This document shows, one piece after another, positions 6,942 to 15,954 of a stretch of DNA of 36,007 nt; positions within the stretch are counted from its first letter, which is position 1; every line of letters begins with the position of its first letter. The position numbers and the translations under genes were made by a program. The notes under the pieces were generated by a model. The model saw nothing but the letters and a program-made list of their open reading frames with translations, had not been told where the DNA came from and searched no databases. The stretch is from a virus: positions 1-36,007 of the IMG/VR virus record IMGVR_UViG_3300003690_000028, one strand, 5' to 3'.

Positions 6942-9562
6942 TGAGTAACGGCAACGGGCGCAACGTCGACTCGGAGGAGTTCCTCCAGTACATCGCCAAC
7001 CTCGTGGCGGAGAAATACCCGAACCTCCCGCCGGAGGAACAGCAGCGAATCAGCATGGATATCTTGGACTACCAGCAAGGGCGCTTGGACGTCGATATGC
7101 TGTCCGAGCAAGCCTTGCAGGCGCTCAGCTCCATACAGGCTACCGTGGGCCGAGGCAATCTCCCGCCGGCATCGGCTGGGAGACCCCCGGGGTTTCAGGC
7201 GCCCACCAACTTCCCGATGGACTTCGCTGATGTTGGCAAGAGTAGGGAAGAAGACTGGCGTGCGATTGTTGGTCAAGAAAAGGTTAGGTTCGGTCCCACG
7301 GACGTCATGGTTGAACGCTACCCCGTCCTGGGCGTAGCCCCTCAGGAGGGAGTGTGGCAGCTAGAGGCGCCCACTATATTTACAGAGGCGCAGGAAAAGA
7401 ACGCCGCCGAAATGCGGTTACTCAGTGAATACGAGGGGCGCATTGGTGTCGACGACCCTGATCTCAAAACTCTACTGAAGGGGTTCGACAGCCTGTGGAA
7501 TCGTTACAAGGGTTCCATATCGGTGGAGGAAACTGCTCGAAGGAGCGATAAAGAGGACGAGGGTTACAAGGGTCTCAACGCCGATAATACGCCCTTCACC
7601 AGTGCGGAGTTCGCGCACTGGTTCAGCATAGGCGCAGGAAAAGAGCACCGCAAGGAGCTGGACGACACGGTGGTCGAGTGGGAGATGTGGGAGGAGTGGG
7701 CGGTACGCGAGACCGGTGGCGACCTCGGCCTCTTTAACGATGTGATGGGTCTGCGCGACCCTGTCCTTGCGCAACTTGGCCAGATCGGCCTGTCATTCTA
7801 CGAAGCTATCTGGTCGGACAACTTCGATGCCATCTTGCTAGACGTGACGCAGACTTCTACCGAAGGGAAAGGTATCAGGGCCCGTCGAAAGGCAAATATG
7901 GATCTCTTGGGGATGCAGTTCAGGCAATATATGATGGAGGAGTTCGTAGGCCCCCAAATGGAGATGCTCCGGGACGCCACGATGTCTAGTGAGCGGGAGA
8001 TTCTAGAACGGAGGATTGGTGGCATCAATGACATCATCGCGGATACCGGACCCAACAGCCTCCTTGAAGAATATATCAATTATGCCATAACGGATCGGCG
8101 TTTCATCACCCCGGAAACGTTCGGCAGCGGGCCGAATGAATTCTTCGCGGACAATCCCGTCTACGTTGACCATTTGATGTACCAGAGGCCCGCAAGTTCC
8201 CTCGGCCCTACCGCTGCCATCTCCTCTGTGGAGTTCCAGGAGACGTACTCAGCCAATGTGCTCGGACCACTCAATGCCAAGCTCATGCAAGCATCCTTTG
8301 TGGGCGACATAGCGGAAGGTGTAACCACCGAGGAAAGGCAACGTGCCTTCACTATAGCCACCGAGAACTACGACGCAGCCGCTCTGGCCATGAACCCGCT
8401 CGCCGAAGAGTTCGGGTCGTGGAAGGTGGCTAACCCAGATGGTTCAGCGGAGGACTTCCTCAACGAACCGGGGGTTACCGAGATACTCAGGGGGGAGACG
8501 GGCTTCACGACGGACATCCAGGCCCTTGAGCCTTACTGGTTCATGATCCAGCGCCGGGAGCGAGATCGGGTGAGCGCCGCCATCGACGTCGAGCGCACCA
8601 AGAAGTTCAACGATGAGTACGAGGCCAGTTACCTCACGCCTATTCGGAAGCAGCTTCTCCAGACCAGTGACCTCGATGAGCGTAGACGGCTAGAGTCACG
8701 GCTGGAGCTCTTGGACAAGGCGCAGGGCAGCCTGCTGCCCCAATATCTCGACGACTTCGCAGCTTCTCCAGTAGAGTTCCGTCTGACCCTAGAGCAGTTC
8801 TTCTCCGGTGACCGTGATGTGGTGTTGAGCGGTGGCCGGGCAGCCAACCCCGTGCCGGGCCTTGAGAACACGCAGATCTTGCTCATGGACATCGACGAAC
8901 AAGAGGCGGACGAGGAACTACGCTTCCGGCTCGATCAGGCCGCGCTCGTCGCCCATGTGGAAGGGATGGCCCAACTTGACCGGGTTCAACTGGCCAAGGA
9001 GCAACTCCGGCCCGCTATAGGTGCCTTCGGCTTCTGGGATAAGGACATCCCCGCCACAGCCCTAAGGGAGTTGGCCGGATTCCCCACTGGTGATCCAGTC
9101 AATACGGCCCTTGACGTCGCCCGTAACTCCGTTCTGTTCAGCCGGGCGCTTGGCTGGGACGTCATGAACCCGCCAGAGGGCGGGGCGACCGCCAAGCATC
9201 AGGATGAGTTCCAGGCACTCTTTGATAGGTTACAGGAACACCTTAGGGAGCCAGGTATCGAGGTCACGCAACAGGCGCTCAAACGCGCCCAATCCTTCCT
9301 GTCCGATGAGGAGGAGAAGCGGATTGCGGCCGAGGGGGAGTTGCGTGGTAGAGCCGAGGAGTTACAGTTTACCACAGAGAAGACGACAGAACGCCTCGGG
9401 ATGTTAAAGCGCGGAGAGATCCCTTCCCTGTTTATCAACGACGAGGAGAAGGAGCGGGCGGAGCAGGCGCTACGGGACAGGATGGCCTCATCCATCCCCC
9501 AGCCCGAGCCAACTAGAATCGGCCAACGCATCGGTCGTGGCATCAGGAGATTCAGGAGATGA
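6941..9562 (+). CDS. large virion-associated protein, 873 aa, unknown
   Basis: The start is coupled to the portal stop (TGATG). The protein is charged and largely helical, with an N-terminal region (about 1-75) of EEFLQYIANLVAEKYPNLP type and a basic C-terminal tail ending RIGRGIRRFRR. There are no transmembrane segments and no recognised enzymatic motif. Large helical proteins encoded between portal and capsid genes are commonly internal or ejected virion proteins; that assignment is inferred from position. A 21-base stretch at 7325-7345 also occurs in the non-coding gap at 2624. The stop overlaps the next gene's start (ATGA). Confidence 0.55.
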   Translation: MSNGNGRNVDSEEFLQYIANLVAEKYPNLPPEEQQRISMDILDYQQGRLDVDMLSEQALQALSSIQATVGRGNLPPASAGRPPGFQAPTNFPMDFADVGKSREEDWRAIVGQEKVRFGPTDVMVERYPVLGVAPQEGVWQLEAPTIFTEAQEKNAAEMRLLSEYEGRIGVDDPDLKTLLKGFDSLWNRYKGSISVEETARRSDKEDEGYKGLNADNTPFTSAEFAHWFSIGAGKEHRKELDDTVVEWEMWEEWAVRETGGDLGLFNDVMGLRDPVLAQLGQIGLSFYEAIWSDNFDAILLDVTQTSTEGKGIRARRKANMDLLGMQFRQYMMEEFVGPQMEMLRDATMSSEREILERRIGGINDIIADTGPNSLLEEYINYAITDRRFITPETFGSGPNEFFADNPVYVDHLMYQRPASSLGPTAAISSVEFQETYSANVLGPLNAKLMQASFVGDIAEGVTTEERQRAFTIATENYDAAALAMNPLAEEFGSWKVANPDGSAEDFLNEPGVTEILRGETGFTTDIQALEPYWFMIQRRERDRVSAAIDVERTKKFNDEYEASYLTPIRKQLLQTSDLDERRRLESRLELLDKAQGSLLPQYLDDFAASPVEFRLTLEQFFSGDRDVVLSGGRAANPVPGLENTQILLMDIDEQEADEELRFRLDQAALVAHVEGMAQLDRVQLAKEQLRPAIGAFGFWDKDIPATALRELAGFPTGDPVNTALDVARNSVLFSRALGWDVMNPPEGGATAKHQDEFQALFDRLQEHLREPGIEVTQQALKRAQSFLSDEEEKRIAAEGELRGRAEELQFTTEKTTERLGMLKRGEIPSLFINDEEKERAEQALRDRMASSIPQPEPTRIGQRIGRGIRRFRR
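7325..7345 (+). repeat. 21-base exact repeat, copy 2 (coding)
   Basis: Same segment as 2624-2644, here encoding VLGVAP within the 873-residue protein. Its neighbours on either side do not match the other copy. Confidence 0.75.
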
Positions 9563-12500
9563 CGACACCGAGGACGGACCTCCCTGGACTCGTCCCTGGC
9601 CCCACCGCCTCAAATGCGCCCCGGCCTACCTCCACTCCTGCGCCCCCCTCTCGCATCTCCCTCACGGAGTCCTTCCTCAACCAGAAGGCCGAGACCGAAC
9701 GACTTGCCGGACGGCAGGCCGAGAGACAAACGAGCCAGGACTTCTTCAGCAACTTCTTCTCTAGGCCCAAGGCTCCAACGCGACCACTCAGCTCCTTCGA
9801 GCAATATCTATCCCTTGGCGGTCCGCCGGAGGTTGGAGCTAGGACAAGGTTAGCTCGTGGGGAACCATGGGTTGATGCGCTCCTGAAACTGCACTCTTCA
9901 CAGCGCCTGCCTGTCCTGACACAGCTCTTTGCCAAGCATAGCCAAGGCGGGAATCTGGCATCCTTTGTCAATACGCTGGACGCCGACCTCGGAACCATGG
10001 CTAGGCCGTCTCGGGATGGCTTTTCCATGATTGGCCGTGGGCTCAAGAGCCTCTACAATCTGGAGCTTCCCTTAATCGCCGAGCCGATGGCCGGCCTGCT
10101 CGTGGGAACCCCCACCGGGATTGTTGAAGACTTAGTAGATATGGCTCGTGGGAGGGAACTGAAGTCTCGGAGTGCTCCACATCCATCGCTGAATCCCCTA
10201 GCCTTTAAATTGAACATCCCAAACTTTCGAGCCCAGTACGACGATCTCCCGGCTCAATGGCGACGGTGGGCGGCGGAGTTATTTCGGCCATCCAACCTCA
10301 TTGGCACCGGTCTCGTAACGAGGGGGCCCCGGATTATCACGGCTCTTGACCGTGCCTTGTTCCAGGCATCCGATGTGGCCGTCCGCGGTGCGGGCCGGGC
10401 CGTTGGCGCCCCAGTGAAGCCCATTATCAAAGCCATCGCCCCCGTCGTGAGGAGCACCGCGAAGCCCATTATCAACATGAGTAGTAGGGCGCTCGCATCG
10501 CCTCCTGGGAAAGTGGTTTCGAATCTAATCGCCCGCCCGGCCGGCGCGGCAGCCCGAACCATCACGAGCATCCTGGACCCCGCCAGCAGGAGAATCCGCG
10601 CCAATGGTCTGCCGAAGATCAACGGTCCACGGCTTGTGCGCCCCGGCAGGAGCCAGGATATTCTCAACGGTCTGGGCATTAGTGACCAGGGGGCTGACGA
10701 CATGTACCGCCGGGTCGCACGTAAGGCCGCGGAGTGGCAGGTAGGCCAAGTCAGACCCCTTGCCAAGGGCATCGACATAATCAACCCCTCTGCGTTAGTC
10801 GATGGCCCTGTGCGTCGAGCCCAAATCGCCAGGTTGTGGATCATCGACTATGGGGATGACGTTGCTGTCTCCCTCATGGACCGCGTGAGGGTTCTGGGGG
10901 ACACGAAGAAGATTATGGGGCTGCAACGAATGGCGGTGGAGGCGCCTGGGGAGATCCCCGGTACGGTGGTGACCAGATTTGTGGACGAGGCGACGGCGGC
11001 TGTCCCGAAAGAAGAGGGGTTTGGGCGGGCATGGCACGACGTCCTGGAGTTCGGGGAGACGCGCTATACGCTCACGCCGGAGCTCGCACGCCTGCGTGAG
11101 GAGATCACGGGCATGATCGACGAACTCCGGGTGATGGCCGAGGCCGAGGGGGTCAACATCAGCGAGTGGCTTCAGTTGGAAGTGGGACGCAAGTATATCC
11201 CCCGCTGGGTCACGGATATCGCCGAGGTCGAACTGAACGCAGCCCGCCAGGGCCGTATCGGGGGTCTCCAGGGCTTCCAGAAGGCCCGCTTCTACAAGGA
11301 TGACATCCTAACCGGCATGATGCACGGGGTAGAATACTCCGGCCCTCTCACGACGCTCGATACCTATATCCGTTCTATTTTCCGTGCCGTTGCAGACCAG
11401 CGGTTCAAGAACATTGTGGCGCCGTATGGCAGATCTCCATTGCAGCTTGCGAGCCAGGTCGTGCGGAAGAAGGTGTTGGACTCCCAGGCTGTAATGAGGG
11501 CCACGATTATCGCAGAGGGTCTCCTGAAGCGAATCATGATCCGCGGCGAGCGCGTGCCTAAGAAGAGCATCCAGGCGCTGCGCATCCATCTCCCACAACT
11601 CGCTGGAGAACTCGAAGCGATGCGCTCCCTGGCCATCGGAGGCCGGGATGACCTCATCGCGGAGATCCGGACCATTGGCAATGGAGTTGACCGTCTGATG
11701 AGACAGGCAAAGGATGATGTATCCCTCTCGGCCACCCAACTCGGCCGGTTGGTCCGAACCGAGCTTCGGGCGTTGAACAAGCTGGCCCTCATGGAGTCTG
11801 GCACACTCTCGACCAGGCTGACGGTGGCGCAGAGATCCCTGGCTGCTGAGATCGTGCGCCAGTCCGGCAAAACGGCCCAGGAGATCGCCAAACTGCACCG
11901 TGACGTCAGCAGGGCCGATATTATGACAGTGGAGAATCTCGTTAAGGCTCTTGGTGACGGCGTCAGCAGCAGCGATGTCCGCGCCTACCTTCGTGCCTCA
12001 GGGCTGGACGAAGGCAGTCAGGCCAAGAGTCTGATGCACGCCCTCCTCAACGGGCTGCGGGAAACCATGAAGGGGAGCAGGGGCGTCCAGACATCCGCTG
12101 TGAGGGACTTCCAAGGTGCGCTGGGGGAGTTGGCCACATTGAGTCGAGATCTCTCTCAGGGTGTCACGAGGAGCAAGGACGAGGTTATTGCACGGCTGAG
12201 GGCGGTGAAGTCGGATGTTGGGGAGAGTATGTCTGACCTCCGCAGAATCGCCACAGAGATCAAGCGCCCGATTTCCCTGCAACTCCGCAACGAGGGCAAG
12301 GTGATCGCGGCGAAGATTGATACGGCGAAGGGGCAGGCGAAGGACGCTAGCTGGTCTGCCAGAGCCGCCCTGAAGCAACATCTGGCGGACATGGCTGCCG
12401 GGAGAGTGCGCAACGGGTGGGAGGTAGTGAGCGCCCCTATCTTCGGGTCGAAGAACCTCTTCCCCACTGTGGACATGAACGGCGTCCCTATATCCTCGGA

Positions 12501-14568
12501 GCTCATGGCCGTTATGAATGAGCAGTCCAACCGGTTCCTCGATGTCACCGCGGAGATTTCAGGGTTCTTCGTGACGGCCCAGGCGACTGCGGACTGGTCC
12601 GCTCCCATGATCCAGGGCCTAGTGGCCTTTGGGGATAACCCGGCCCGCTGGGCCAAGGCGACGCTCATCCATCTCGCGTCCCTTCTGGACCCATCCATTG
12701 GGTCTACATTCCGAGTGGCCCATGCGGAGTCGATCCAGAGGGCCATGCGCAACGGCGTCCACTTCGCATCCAACGATATTTTCGAGTCGGCCAAGACGGG
12801 GATCATGGCGAAGCTCCCCGTGGCGCCAGTGTTCCGACGATTCGGCAACGCCTTCGATACCTACGGCGACACAATCAGGACCCTATGGTGGGAGGCGCTC
12901 GAGGATGGCATGGGGAGACAAAGAGGGGTGATCGGCTCCGGCAAGAGATTCCTTGCTGAGAAGGGCCTCATGACGGATATTAGTAAGTATGGACCTCAGG
13001 GCCTCCGAGATCTTGCCCAGTTCATTAACAAATCGACCGGAGTTCTGAGCACGAGAGGACTGGGCATCGGGATTAACCAGCGCCTCTTCGAGCGCGGCTG
13101 GCTCATGTTCTCCCCGCGTTACACCCGCTCCTACATCGGGCTCATGGCCGATATTTTCCGTGGTGGGTATGCCGGGAGCCGGGCCCGCCGGTCCCTGGCC
13201 AAGCTCGGTATGGTGGGCATAGGGACCTACGTCGGCGTTTCTAAGACGCTGGGAAAGGACAACGATGAGATCCTAGAGGGATTGAACCCCACCAACCCCA
13301 ACTTCTTGAGCATAATGATTGGCGGCGAGCACATTGGCGTGGGCGGAATCCTGCGCACCATGATGAAGACTATAGCGAACATCACGACGAACATCGCCTC
13401 TCTCGGCGGGGACGTGTTGACCGGTAACATCGACGGCGATGCGGACGACCGCGTGGGGCGCAGCATCATGGAGGCAGGAAGTGACCTTGCGCGGTTCGGG
13501 CGCGGGAGATTGTCTCCGCTGGGGTCGATTGGCTGGGATGTACTCCAGGGTCGCAACTATATTGGGGAGGACACGAACACCTGGGCGTCTATTCCCCGCC
13601 AGGTCACTGAAGCATTACTCCCGTTCTCCGTCGAAGGCCGGCTGTTGGGCAACCCGCGGTCCGGCTGGGGGACACTCCCACTGGAGATGGCGGGGCTCAA
13701 CATCTACCCTATCCAGCCGTGGGAGGAGACAAACGTGCAGCGTGACCTCACCTCCAACGAGATGTATGGGGTGGACTACGAGGACCTTACATCGGTTGCT
13801 GACCGCCAGGAGGTGAATAACGACCCTTTGGTGAGGGAGCGGCTCGAGTTTGAGCTCGCCATGGGGGAAGACCGGGGCCAGCCCATGAACCGGCGGATCT
13901 CCATTCACCGGGTCAAGCAGCGTGACATCATTGAGGAGCGTATCGAGGACATCGAGAAGGATGAGGACCGGGTCAATCGCGGAATCATCTCCAAGAGCGA
14001 GTTTCGCCGGCGGTTGGCTGGGCACTACAAGAAGTTCGGCGTGCTCTGGGCTCAACTGGAGGAGGATAGCCCGTTCAACGAGCTCAAACTCTCTGAGCCA
14101 GAGCCCGACGAACTCGCCATCCAGCAGTATTTCGAGGCGGTGGACCTGAAGAACTTCGAGAACGAGTTGACTGGTGAGTTCGACTGGGATGCCCGGGAGC
14201 TGGCCAAGGCCAAGGCGATCAGTGGCGTGACAAAAGCTATCGCCGATGATATTGACCGGCTCGTGGAGTTCTATAAGACCCCACTAGAGCGAGAGTTGAC
14301 CAAAGCGAGGGAGACCCTCCGGATCTATTGGGAAACGTGGAAGCAGGTCGTGGGGGACAACTCAGAACTCTACCTGATCTTCCAGAAATATCAGAACCTG
14401 CGGGCCGTGAACGAGGCGAAGGCCAAGGACTTCGCCCGCCGTAACCCGGAGGTGCGCCTCATCGAGAAACGGATCACCCAGAGGAAAAAGCTGCTTCGGT
14501 TAAATGAGCGGGAGATTGATGACGCGCTTGTTACTTGGTACGGCCTCACGCCGATCAGAGGGCGATGA
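9559..14568 (+). CDS. giant virion/ejection-type protein, 1669 aa
   Basis: This is the largest gene in the window, coupled to its predecessor by ATGA with AGGAG just upstream. The N-terminus is Pro-rich and low-complexity. The region around residues 250-330 is hydrophobic, basic and alanine-rich. The middle has long helices with coiled-coil character (about 640-960). A later block (about 1183-1226) with LFSPRYTRSYIGLMADIFRG and then GMVGIGTYVGVS resembles the C-terminal part of large polyvalent or internal virion proteins, which cross or contact the membrane during DNA entry. No lysozyme or transglycosylase motif was seen. The ejection-protein role is inferred from size, order and this block. 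Its C-terminal end is highly charged. Confidence 0.55.
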   Translation: MTTPRTDLPGLVPGPTASNAPRPTSTPAPPSRISLTESFLNQKAETERLAGRQAERQTSQDFFSNFFSRPKAPTRPLSSFEQYLSLGGPPEVGARTRLARGEPWVDALLKLHSSQRLPVLTQLFAKHSQGGNLASFVNTLDADLGTMARPSRDGFSMIGRGLKSLYNLELPLIAEPMAGLLVGTPTGIVEDLVDMARGRELKSRSAPHPSLNPLAFKLNIPNFRAQYDDLPAQWRRWAAELFRPSNLIGTGLVTRGPRIITALDRALFQASDVAVRGAGRAVGAPVKPIIKAIAPVVRSTAKPIINMSSRALASPPGKVVSNLIARPAGAAARTITSILDPASRRIRANGLPKINGPRLVRPGRSQDILNGLGISDQGADDMYRRVARKAAEWQVGQVRPLAKGIDIINPSALVDGPVRRAQIARLWIIDYGDDVAVSLMDRVRVLGDTKKIMGLQRMAVEAPGEIPGTVVTRFVDEATAAVPKEEGFGRAWHDVLEFGETRYTLTPELARLREEITGMIDELRVMAEAEGVNISEWLQLEVGRKYIPRWVTDIAEVELNAARQGRIGGLQGFQKARFYKDDILTGMMHGVEYSGPLTTLDTYIRSIFRAVADQRFKNIVAPYGRSPLQLASQVVRKKVLDSQAVMRATIIAEGLLKRIMIRGERVPKKSIQALRIHLPQLAGELEAMRSLAIGGRDDLIAEIRTIGNGVDRLMRQAKDDVSLSATQLGRLVRTELRALNKLALMESGTLSTRLTVAQRSLAAEIVRQSGKTAQEIAKLHRDVSRADIMTVENLVKALGDGVSSSDVRAYLRASGLDEGSQAKSLMHALLNGLRETMKGSRGVQTSAVRDFQGALGELATLSRDLSQGVTRSKDEVIARLRAVKSDVGESMSDLRRIATEIKRPISLQLRNEGKVIAAKIDTAKGQAKDASWSARAALKQHLADMAAGRVRNGWEVVSAPIFGSKNLFPTVDMNGVPISSELMAVMNEQSNRFLDVTAEISGFFVTAQATADWSAPMIQGLVAFGDNPARWAKATLIHLASLLDPSIGSTFRVAHAESIQRAMRNGVHFASNDIFESAKTGIMAKLPVAPVFRRFGNAFDTYGDTIRTLWWEALEDGMGRQRGVIGSGKRFLAEKGLMTDISKYGPQGLRDLAQFINKSTGVLSTRGLGIGINQRLFERGWLMFSPRYTRSYIGLMADIFRGGYAGSRARRSLAKLGMVGIGTYVGVSKTLGKDNDEILEGLNPTNPNFLSIMIGGEHIGVGGILRTMMKTIANITTNIASLGGDVLTGNIDGDADDRVGRSIMEAGSDLARFGRGRLSPLGSIGWDVLQGRNYIGEDTNTWASIPRQVTEALLPFSVEGRLLGNPRSGWGTLPLEMAGLNIYPIQPWEETNVQRDLTSNEMYGVDYEDLTSVADRQEVNNDPLVRERLEFELAMGEDRGQPMNRRISIHRVKQRDIIEERIEDIEKDEDRVNRGIISKSEFRRRLAGHYKKFGVLWAQLEEDSPFNELKLSEPEPDELAIQQYFEAVDLKNFENELTGEFDWDARELAKAKAISGVTKAIADDIDRLVEFYKTPLERELTKARETLRIYWETWKQVVGDNSELYLIFQKYQNLRAVNEAKAKDFARRNPEVRLIEKRITQRKKLLRLNEREIDDALVTWYGLTPIRGR

Positions 14569-14569
14569 C

Positions 14570-14770
14570 GTGGTGGTCTCTATCGTAGATGACAAGGACA
14601 AGGCCAAATGCGATGGCTGTGGCATCCGTGTGGGGACCTATGTGAACGGAGAGTTGACCCTCCGGGCCGAAGAGGGTGTTGCGTTTCTCCCTCAGAAAGA
14701 TGGGGTCAAGGCTATCTGTAGAAAAGGGCACACAAGTTGGCATCCCTTGACAAAGGGTCGAGAGTTGTAA
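14570..14770 (+). CDS. zinc-ribbon small protein, 66 aa
   Basis: The chosen start is GTG 14570, with GAGGG seven bases upstream and just two bases after the preceding stop. The protein has CDGCG near the N-terminus and C-RKGHTSW near the C-terminus, a CxxC...CxxGH zinc-ribbon arrangement around a short beta sheet. No specific role is known. It is the last gene of the packaging/ejection block, immediately before the promoter and terminator at 14773-14860. Confidence 0.6.
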   Translation: MVVSIVDDKDKAKCDGCGIRVGTYVNGELTLRAEEGVAFLPQKDGVKAICRKGHTSWHPLTKGREL

Positions 14771-14772
14771 GG

Positions 14773-14783
14773 CGTGATACAAT
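14773..14783 (+). promoter_or_regulatory. extended -10 motif CGTGATACAAT
   Basis: TGA-TACAAT lies just after the zinc-ribbon gene and shares its core with 1966 and 3103. The predicted start (about 14790) is 32 bases before a strong terminator, so it would give a roughly 70-base RNA, or a leader to the scaffold/capsid genes if terminator readthrough occurs. Confidence 0.45.
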
Positions 14784-14821
14784 GCTGTAGACGCGACAAC
14801 CGAATAGCGGTTTGGGTGGAT

Positions 14822-14860
14822 GCCCGCTTACGGCGCGGATGCGCTGAGGTGGGCTTTTTT
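14822..14860 (+). terminator. strong intrinsic terminator before the scaffold gene
   Basis: GCCCGCTT (14822-14829) pairs with AGGTGGGC (14847-14854). Inside it a second stem, GGCGC/GCGCT, has a GGAT loop, and TTTTTT follows at 14855-14860. It separates the ejection-protein genes from the capsid block. TGGATGCCCG occurs on both sides (14817 and 14868), so the GGGC arm has an alternative downstream partner. Confidence 0.75.
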
Positions 14861-14933
14861 GTTGGCTTGGATGCCCGAGCGGGGATTTGGCCTAGCCGAT
14901 GCCCCTGCAAGGATTTCAAGAGAGGAGATCAAA

Positions 14934-15488
14934 GTGACGCAGCAAAAAACAGAGCCGAAGATGGTTCCAGAGACCGACTTGGATAACCTGCGCTCGGAAA
15001 AGGACAAAGAGGTGGCTACGGCCAAGAAGGAAGCCGAGGACGCTAAGTCTGCTTTGAAACAGCAGGGCGACCTATCGGCTGCGAGAGAGAAGTATGGCGA
15101 AGATGACGATGCCACCAAACTCCGTAAGGAGCAAGAGGCTGGTCGCGCTGCCATGCAAGCCGAGCGGGTGGACCTCAAGATCGAACGGGCCGTCATTTCG
15201 TTGAAGGTGGACGAGGCCGATCTCCGTAAGGCGTTCGGTGAGCTACCTGAAGCGGAGCGCGTACCGGAGAAGATCGCAGACCTGGCCGAGTCCATGGCGA
15301 CCGCTAAAGAGAACGCTGACCTCAAGGCGGAGAACGCTCGCCTCAAGAGCGGCGGGGGCCGCATGGCCTCTGGCGGTCAAGGGGGCGCCTCCGACGAGCC
15401 TTGGCGCAATCTCTCTCCAGAGGCCAAGATCGAGCACGGGTTGAATAATAACCCCAAGTGGGAGCACCTGGAGCCGTCGACGAGGTAG
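14934..15488 (+). CDS. capsid scaffolding protein, 184 aa
   Basis: The start is GTG 14934 with GAGAGGAG eight bases upstream; upstream in-frame codons fall in the terminator region. The protein is a long charged coiled coil (about residues 12-150, heavy in Lys, Glu and Ala) with a Gly-rich linker (GGGRMASGGQGG) and a short C-terminal segment, WRNLSPEAKIEHGL. This matches scaffolding proteins that guide HK97-type shell assembly. Its place just before the capsid gene supports the call. An HNH gene now lies between the two. Confidence 0.75.
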   Translation: MTQQKTEPKMVPETDLDNLRSEKDKEVATAKKEAEDAKSALKQQGDLSAAREKYGEDDDATKLRKEQEAGRAAMQAERVDLKIERAVISLKVDEADLRKAFGELPEAERVPEKIADLAESMATAKENADLKAENARLKSGGGRMASGGQGGASDEPWRNLSPEAKIEHGLNNNPKWEHLEPSTR

Positions 15489-15490
15489 CC

Positions 15491-15943
15491 ATGCAGGCAG
15501 TGGATCGCTTCATGAAGAGAGTTCTCCTAGCACCCAATGGTTGCTGGGCCTGGACTGGCTATCTGGAGCGAAATGGCTATGGCCGGTTTACTGTCGGTGG
15601 AATACGCCGAGGCGCTCATTCCGCAGCGTATGAGTTCTTCTGCGGTCCCATTCCAAACGGACAGGAGATCGACCATCTTTGCCGTAACCATGCCTGTGTA
15701 AACCCGCACCATCTTGAAGCTGTCCTGCACGTCGTTAATGTTCGGCGTGGAGAAGTTGCAAGTTGGCAGCGGGAGAAGACTCATTGCCCGTATGGGCATG
15801 AGTACACAACCGTAAACACTTGTCTTAAAAATAACGTGTCGCGCCATTGTCGGGTATGTAATCGTACCCGAGCTGATGCCCTGCGAAGGCGGCAAGGGTG
15901 TCCAGTCATACCACATCGGGCGCGGCATCGGATCGCTGCCTAA
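15491..15943 (+). CDS. HNH homing-type endonuclease, 150 aa
   Basis: A free-standing HNH nuclease. The catalytic block reads EIDHLC...HACVNPHHLE (residues 59-76), preceded by the GCWAWTGY and YGRFTVGG strands typical of phage HNH proteins. A C-terminal zinc pair, CPYGH (99-103) and RHCRVC (118-123), follows. It starts three bases after the scaffold stop behind GAGGT and ends 12 bases before the capsid start, so it is inserted exactly between two genes normally adjacent. Its C-terminal zinc motif closely resembles that of the protein at 32500. It probably spreads by cutting genomes lacking it. Confidence 0.88.
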   Translation: MQAVDRFMKRVLLAPNGCWAWTGYLERNGYGRFTVGGIRRGAHSAAYEFFCGPIPNGQEIDHLCRNHACVNPHHLEAVLHVVNVRRGEVASWQREKTHCPYGHEYTTVNTCLKNNVSRHCRVCNRTRADALRRRQGCPVIPHRARHRIAA

Positions 15944-15948
15944 AGGAG
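15942..15948 (+). promoter_or_regulatory. ribosome binding site AAAGGAG defining an ATT start
   Basis: AAAGGAG overlaps the stop of the HNH gene and lies six bases before ATT 15955. No ATG, GTG or TTG lies at a suitable distance downstream. The position fixes ATT as the most likely capsid start. Confidence 0.65.
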
Positions 15949-15954
15949 ACCACC

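Noticed and set aside
14747-14783. TTGACA at 14747-14752 as the -35 box for TACAAT at 14778.
   Set aside because: The spacer is 25 bases, too long for a sigma70 promoter; the -10 motif was kept only as an extended -10 element.
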